Program-made: the position numbers and the translations under genes
NCBI GenBank assembly: GCA_947650285.1
Contig: CANTFL010001211.1
Location: forward strand, 62,001 to 126,000
Direction of reading: 5' to 3'
Length of the DNA: 64,000 nt
From: Hyaloperonospora brassicae
Taxonomy: Eukaryota; Oomycota; Peronosporomycetes; Peronosporales; Peronosporaceae
Notes under the pieces: generated by a model
Told to the model about the DNA's origin: nothing
What the model saw: the letters and a program-made list of their open reading frames with translations, nothing else
The model's database searches: none
In this document: positions 58,005-64,000 of the stretch, piece after piece
How positions within the stretch are numbered: position 1 is the stretch's first letter
Layout of the letters: each line of letters starts with the position of its first letter

Positions 58005-58110
58005 ATCGAAACAACACCTTGCTTACTAGACAGAATGGACACACAGTGTCGTCATCTGCATTTCGCTCCTTTCTCTACAAATTCAAATCTCCTTCCAACA
58101 CACCTTTTCG
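58005..58110 (-). repeat. 3' LTR remnant of a Copia element
   Basis: About 100 bp (acaacaccttgcttactag and onward) matching 62785-62890 in the same orientation, with small differences. Together they flank the Copia relic. Confidence 0.6.
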
Positions 58111-58159
58111 TCTGTGAAACCACCGCAATATCTATCCGCTCCTCATTTTTTGCCCTTAT

Positions 58160-61100
58160 CCGAGGCTCATCAACTTGCATAGAGACACAGCTTGACCGCA
58201 TCCAGGTCCTTGGTCATCAGGTCAGCAATCTGGGCTTCAGCCCTCACTTACTGTGCTGACAAAATCTCTCGTCGTGAGTGAGTAGTCCCGCACAAACTTG
58301 AGCCGCACATCTATGTGCTTAGCTTATAAAGAAGACGCCTCCCTATCCAGCTGCTTGCTAGCGGCTTAAATATCAATTTACAGCGTCATTGGCAGTCCAT
58401 GTGCCATTCCAATTTTGTGCAACATCTCCCTGATGGTTAGTAGCTCACGTATTTGCTCCGACGCGGCGAGAGATTCGGCTTTCAAGGTGGATAGAGAAAC
58501 GCCACCTATTTTCTCATCCGTCCAGCTCACCACCATTACATTCACGAGTATGACCCCATCAGTCAGCAATTTACGGTTCATCCTGTCTGCAGCGAAGTCG
58601 CGTCCGGGTAAGACTACAAGTTCAATGTCTTCCACGCGCTCTCCACTGGCATCATGAGCAGCTTGGAATAGCAGGTGCTCTTCAGGTACCGCGCGATTCG
58701 TTGGCTAGCTTCTAGCCATGGGAGCGCGGCTAATGTCTCTGGTTCGTCGCCTTGTGGACGGCAAGCGCAATGTCTGGCCGCGTACAGCGCGAAACCCATG
58801 TTTAACTACCGACGAGCAATTAAAACGTCGAATGCTTGGGGATCCTCCATCTGTGTCAACAAGTAGCGCGCTGTCTTTGATGGTAATACCGTAGCAACCC
58901 GCGACAATGAGAGTGCGCGTTGAATTTTCTTCTTCGAGACAATGCTCCATTAGAATGTCTTTGATGTTTTTTTCAAGTCGACAACATAACTTCCGTTGTT
59001 GTCAATATTCACTCACATCCCTAGTAACTAGTTTACAGGCCCCAGGTCCTTTATAGCTAGACTTCTTATATTCTTAAAGAAACGATTGACACCAGCCGTA
59101 TCCGTATCAGTTGCGAGTAGTTCGTCAACGTAGACCCCGACAATCACAAGGTTGCTCACATCCTCCGTCCAGTATAGACATATGCCTGACACGCACTGCT
59201 GGAACCTGGCAGCAATAAAACGTGCCTGAAGTAATTGAATCCATAGACTCCCAGCTTATTTGAGGTCGTACAAGGTCTTGCGAAGAAGCAGCGCAGTCTC
59301 ACCCACGCTCGTTGCTACCAGTGACTTGGTAGGATCACTGCTCACGTTCATTTACCTTGGTACTTTTACCAATATTCCAAATCGGTGTCTTTGTCAGCTT
59401 TGACGTAGGAGTTCAAATTGCCACCATGCTTCTCGGTGAATCTTACATTACCTCAAGAGCTAATATTATCGTAACATTTGACATGTCCATCACGGTAGCA
59501 AATGTAAGGCTATAGTCGATTCCAAACACTTGCTCATTACCGCACGCCACAAGTCGCGTTGTTTAGGCGTTCGACGTCCCCGTCAGCAGTGGTCTTCTTA
59601 TTATACACCCAATTCGTCTGAAGTGCGTTGCTGCTGCTCGGACGCTTATTAGCCACCATACGTTTTGTTTTTCAGAACTTTCAATTCTTTGCACATCGCT
59701 ATCTTCTAGTCCTCTCTTTTGAGGATTTCGCATTGCTCCACTGTAGTTCTTTGGATTACGCTCGTATACGTAATTCACGATGTTTCTATGTCTCGCTGGC
59801 CATTCCTGTGCAGCGACTTCCTTCGCGCGCATCGATGCGCCACACGTACCGTGTGAGGAACGGGTCCATTACTTCTTCTTCGATCGCCCTCTACGCAAAA
59901 TTAAATTTTCGGTCTGCGTCTCGTCCGATAAGAACTCACGCGATGCCTTCGACGGTTTAATCAGACTCTATTATCTCGTAAACAGTTGTCGCGGCGTGAT
60001 CTTCAAATTCGATCACGCGCTAAAAGTGCACATTTTACTGTCACTGAGCATCGCATTGTTTTTCACATTCTGTGTGACGACCACGGTCTTGTCTTTTCGT
60101 ACAAGGACTCAAAAGATTTAGTTTTGTCGCTCATCCCGACGATAATGCCGACTTGTGCTCGTTGCGCGAGCGAATTTTTGCGTGGGTCTCGATAGACCGA
60201 GCGACTTGAGCCGAAAACCACTATGTCGTGCAGGTCGGGGAAACCTTCGTGAGTATTTGTAGTGGTGACTCGCGACGCATATTTGCGCTCGTTAGCTCCT
60301 GTTAAGGATGTACGCCGCATTTTCGGCGTCTCCTTAATTGCAAAGGTAAGTCGGCTCGCAAAGGTCATGGAACGCGCCATGTCGAGGACGGTCAGATGTA
60401 TGCGCTCCTCCTTGCCGCTCAAATCATGATATATCGCTTCTGAGTTTGACTCGTAGCTCCTGTGCGCTTGCAGAACAAGTCAACGTTCATTTACGCCCCG
60501 CCACCTACCGTCCATATCACATGGATATGAGAGTTGAAGCGCTTCTCAAAAAATCAAAAGTGTTAAAACTTCTTTGCTTTTTGATCCTCGGTCGGGGCCA
60601 GAAACACCCGGCAGTAGTTTGACTCACGGTCGACAAAATTTAACTAATATCTGTTTCCATACCGGTTCTTGGGCTTCATAGGCCCCTTTACATCCGAGCA
60701 GATGACTCCACCAATACTTCCGATTGGTGTGTTCATGATGGTGTCCTTTTGCGATTATGCGTTCTTCGTATGCTTCACTTCGGCACATGACAAGCACATT
60801 AGTCTGCGCCAATCTATAACCTTGGTGCCTGACGCAGATTATTTAGTTATTCGATAGACCGTGTCGTTGAAGAGGTGATCACGTGAATGTTGGAAATGAA
60901 TGAGCGTACCGCTTTGCACTATCGACGATGACTCGGACGTTCCTTCGTCGGCAATCATAGCCGTGAGTACGTCACCTGGCATCTCATTTACATGCGACCT
61001 ATCCACTGGCTTGATGTAGAGATACGTTGTTCTCCATTGTCAAGTCAAAAGCCAAATCATATTACTGCGCTTGGCGAGCGCACGTGTCGCGCCATCGTAC

Positions 61101-62722
61101 ACCGATGCAAAACCCTTGGGCTCGAGCTCACCGTATGAAACGATGTTGCGCTCCAGTTGAGTCGCTAGGTAAACGTCGGTATCCTTGACCTTACGCTTCT
61201 TTCCACCTGCCATAACGCATAAACGGATGCTACCGACTCTTAATAGGGATAGTGTTTCTCCATCCTCCATGTTGCTTTCGTAGTTTCAGTATTGCGCGTC
61301 GAATTAGATGATCACGTCCATAACAAGGCGGTGGCTTGATTCACTGACCAAGATCCACTTGTCATTTTCGTTGTTCGCATTTTCGATGTCACACTAGATC
61401 CGTTCTCTTCTTGTCGTGTGACGAGCTCTTCTTCTTGCTTCCACTTCCACTATTTGCCAGAACAAGATCTGCACCACGTCCGCCGTGATTCCTCTAATTT
61501 TTGCTGCGCCATTCAGCCTGTGTGTTGCCGGCCTTTCCGCACCTAAAACACGTGCGCCTTTCTATCTTTGTTGACAATTCGTCGACCACAGCAACGACAT
61601 CTCGTCAAATTGCGCGGCCCTTACGCTATAAAAGCTCCACAGACTTTGCGAAGTGGGCAAGCTGCTCAGCTTGACGGAAATATTTGATCTGCAAATCGTC
61701 GTACTTGGCCATAATCACTGTACTTAATTCTGTCGATGTGTAGTGCAAGATGATATCGAGAACTTGTAGATCATCACCTACGCATGCGTCACTGTCAACA
61801 ACCAAGTAGATGTAATGGTCCGGCCAGCTTCTCTTGGGGTCCTTCCGCGCCGTAGAGTTGAATCTACCGAAACGCCGTAATCGTGGTCTTCGAATTATGC
61901 AGGGGCCTTTCCATCAGGTAGTTCAGTGTTGGTAACTGCGTCCATCACAACCCCAGCTGCTTGTTGCAGTGGCGTTATACGAATCCACTCAAGTATTGTC
62001 CCAAAAAGTCAGCTTTGACTTCCCTGGACCAGGCAAATTTGCATGCGTGCTGACATATCGTCACTAGCCGGAGAACAGTTCTTACCCAATCAAGGAATCC
62101 GGGGCCAAGCCCTTGGTAGAGCTCGCTGCCGTCGATCTTCCTGATTTTCAGCTGCTGTTGACTCGCGTCCGGCACTCTATACAAATGATCTGCTGCCTGC
62201 TGCTCCTGTCGCGGCGCCTGCTGCACTGAAAATCCTTGTCAAGATTCCGGTGCGACGTGCTGCGGACCGAGATGTCCGACGTGCGCTTCTTGCGCTCGTT
62301 TCCCTCTCATGCGTTGCCTTAGTTGGTCCACCACTTGATACGGAACTTGTCTCCTGGACGGTGGGTTATCAAGCGCTTCCAAGTGCATCGATTCAGCGTT
62401 GCCCATGCTGCGTCCGAGAAGCGATCTAAAAAGCTCACTCTCAATTGCACCTCGGAGTCGCTCGTTCTCTTCCATCTGCAACTGAGATAACTGTATGCGG
62501 TCCATGCCACCTTCGAGCCCCACGAGCATCTTGAGGATCCTTTCGTTTACTTCCGCACTCCTCATGTGGGTGGGTTGGCGGGTCGGCGACTTCGGCAGGC
62601 GGCGTCACGGTCCTTTCGTGACCGGCGGCTGGCGGCGCTTGTGCCTTGTTGTCGGAGATGTCACTTGGGCTCATAACCTGTTTAATGTAAGTGAAACGTG
62701 GTGAAAATGATTCTTTTATCAC
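58160..62722 (-). pseudogene. Decayed Ty1/Copia retrotransposon
   Basis: On the minus strand the order is gag, pre-integrase, integrase, RT, RNase H, as in Copia. Gag lies at about 61975-62722 (ELYQGLGPGFLDWVRTVLRL). A damaged zinc knuckle near 61530 reads CFRCGKAGNTQAEW. The pre-integrase region is at 61040-61270 (VYLATQLERNIVSYGELEPK). The integrase tail is at 60063-60422 (DIVVFGSSRSVYRDPRKN). The RT active-site stretch is near 59130 (VYVDELLATDTD). The RNase H end is at 58180-58635 (KHIDVRLKFVRDY, RAEAQIADLMTK). Many stops and frame changes show it is inactive. Confidence 0.8.
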
Positions 62723-62784
62723 GCTTTAGTCTACCTCCTAATTGTTCAACATTGTGAGTTTCCCCACCACTCAATCGGTTGGTT

Positions 62785-62890
62785 GCAGTACCAACACCTT
62801 GTCTACTAGACAGAAAGGACACACAATATCGTCAGCCGCATTTCGCCGCTTTCTTTTCCAGATGCAAATTTCCTTTAACATGCTGTTGTC
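62785..62890 (-). repeat. 5' LTR remnant of a Copia element
   Basis: Direct counterpart of 58005-58110 (accaacaccttgtctactag, then a cacacaatatcgtcagccgc segment). It lies upstream of the Copia gag on the minus strand. Confidence 0.6.
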
Positions 62891-63098
62891 GCAGTAATGT
62901 CGATGATTGATCACTCTGACTTCCCATCAGCTCTGCCTACTGACCCGGCGGCATCGATGTAACCGAGGAGGACGTCGGGGGATCTGGAGGATCTACCCAA
63001 GCCTTTTTCTAGTCTCGCTGAAATAAACGCCATGGCGACACGGGGATTAACACTCCAAACGGCGATGGGGGCGGCAGCGCAGGCGGTAGTGAGGCCTC

Positions 63099-63833
63099 TT
63101 GCTGTTGCCGTTCCGGCTTAGCTGCCTCGGCTTCGGCTCGCCCGGAGCCCAGCAGCGCGCCCCAGACGGAGCAGGAATCCCAGTACGCTCACCAGCAACC
63201 GCAACTTGCGCCATCGGTACCCCTACCGTGGCTTGTGAAACCAATGAAAGGATTTGCCGACAGTCTGCTGCCCCGTCTGCCTCTGGAAGCCGTCTTATCG
63301 CTGTGGCGGACACCGACACCGTGTTGCGCAAATATGAGGAGGCGACGGAGCCTACCAACGGGGCTGTTGACACACCCGGGACTTCACCGGCGCCGTCGGA
63401 CTATCCGAACTTGGCCGGAACCACGTTGACAAATTCTGGTTCTAATACATTGTACTGCTTTACTGAGGCGGAAATGGTCAAGAAAACGGCAGCTACAGTG
63501 CGAGGTAGGGCGCCTACTACTTCCGAATCCGTTCTTTTGACGTACAAACGCCTAGAGCGCAATAATTTCCGCGCCCTCATCGCCGGCGTCAACTGTAAGC
63601 GGGATTCCTCACTAACCTGGGCAACTCGATCATCCGCTACCGTTGTCGACTATCCTTCATTTGATAAACACCTCGGGGACCGTTCTGTGGCAACTCTTGC
63701 TACCGGCAACTGCCTTGCGATGTCGATTGCCCAGGCGGCAGCGGATAGCACTTTGGACGAGTCTGACCCGACACTCTCTCGCCTGACATCCAGCCTCATA
63801 CGCGGCGTTAAATATTCTGGGCTTCTTCATTAA
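63099..63833 (+). CDS. Unrecognised ORF at the right edge, possibly a mobile-element gene
   Basis: A 244-codon open frame that does not start with ATG. It may begin earlier, since coding-like sequence in another frame (MATRGLTLQTAMGAAAQAVV, from 63030) runs into it after a stop. The middle is Thr/Ser-rich; the end reads ATGNCLAMSIAQAAADSTLD and LTSSLIRGVKYSGLLH. No family is recognised. Its place in a repeat-rich block suggests a mobile-element gene. Confidence 0.4.
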   Translation: MLLPFRLSCLGFGSPGAQQRAPDGAGIPVRSPATATCAIGTPTVACETNERICRQSAAPSASGSRLIAVADTDTVLRKYEEATEPTNGAVDTPGTSPAPSDYPNLAGTTLTNSGSNTLYCFTEAEMVKKTAATVRGRAPTTSESVLLTYKRLERNNFRALIAGVNCKRDSSLTWATRSSATVVDYPSFDKHLGDRSVATLATGNCLAMSIAQAAADSTLDESDPTLSRLTSSLIRGVKYSGLLH

Positions 63834-63898
63834 AAAGGTTCAATGCCTCATTATCATAAGGTTCATGCGCTGGCAAATGGCACCGCGGCTGGACCAAG

Positions 63899-64000
63899 AT
63901 GACCCGACAGAAATCGGCGTCTCAGATGCGCTGGTATCTTGACGATTACGCGACAATCCCCTTTGATTGGAAAGCTGTTGTGACGACCGATTCCTGGGGT
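63899..64000 (+). CDS. Partial ORF running off the window
   Basis: An ATG at 63899 opens a frame still open at the window end (SQMRWYLDDYATIPFDWKAV). Only 34 codons are visible. It may continue the mobile-element-like ORF just upstream. No domain can be named. Confidence 0.3.
   Translation, partial: MTRQKSASQMRWYLDDYATIPFDWKAVVTTDSWG

Overview
The window reads as nuclear DNA of an oomycete, most likely a peronosporalean plant pathogen (Phytophthora or a downy mildew). The evidence is a secreted DEER/WY-type effector gene, host genes with short GT-AG introns (66 to about 200 nt), FYVE- and anoctamin-type proteins typical of large eukaryotic protists, and a heavy load of Ty3/Gypsy, Ty1/Copia and LINE sequences. 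I see no tRNA, rRNA or CRISPR array.

Layout. 1-4.4 kb is old repeat DNA: a GATC-rich minisatellite (about 0.8-1.1 kb) and a decayed Ty3/Gypsy pol relic. 4369-12351 is a well preserved Ty3/Gypsy-type LTR retrotransposon lying on the minus strand, with two 391-bp LTRs, an intact gag, a pol broken at only a few places, and two extra ORFs on the opposite strand between integrase and the 3' LTR. 12.4-14.1 kb holds a solo LTR of a related family. A secreted effector candidate follows at 14.4-16.0 kb. From 18.4 to 45.6 kb is a gene-dense block: an endocytic/clathrin adaptor-like protein (-), a short unrecognised gene (+), an anoctamin/TMEM16 protein (+), a nine-exon ULK4/Fused-type kinase (-), a possible LIR-containing protein (+), a FYVE-DUSP protein (-), an unrecognised spliced gene (-), a 1243-residue protein with an internal duplication (+), an 88-residue SWIB protein (-) and Rab2 (-). 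From about 46 kb to the end the DNA is gene-poor and made of relics: Copia remnants, a fragment with an SF2 helicase motif, a LINE with reverse transcriptase and RNase H, another Copia between short LTR remnants, and an unexplained ORF at the right edge.

Several host genes fall in one broad theme, membrane traffic and lipid signalling (Rab2, FYVE-DUSP, DPF/FGDF adaptor, anoctamin). They are not an operon and the grouping may be chance.

The most striking unexplained signal is in the intact retrotransposon. Its LTRs, gag, pol and antisense ORFs all carry short, mostly perfect inverted repeats (8-14 bp arms, short loops) about every 25-50 bp. The solo LTR shows the same pattern; the host genes and the older Gypsy relic do not at comparable density. 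All exon structures were built by hand from splice sites and reading-frame closure, without transcript data.
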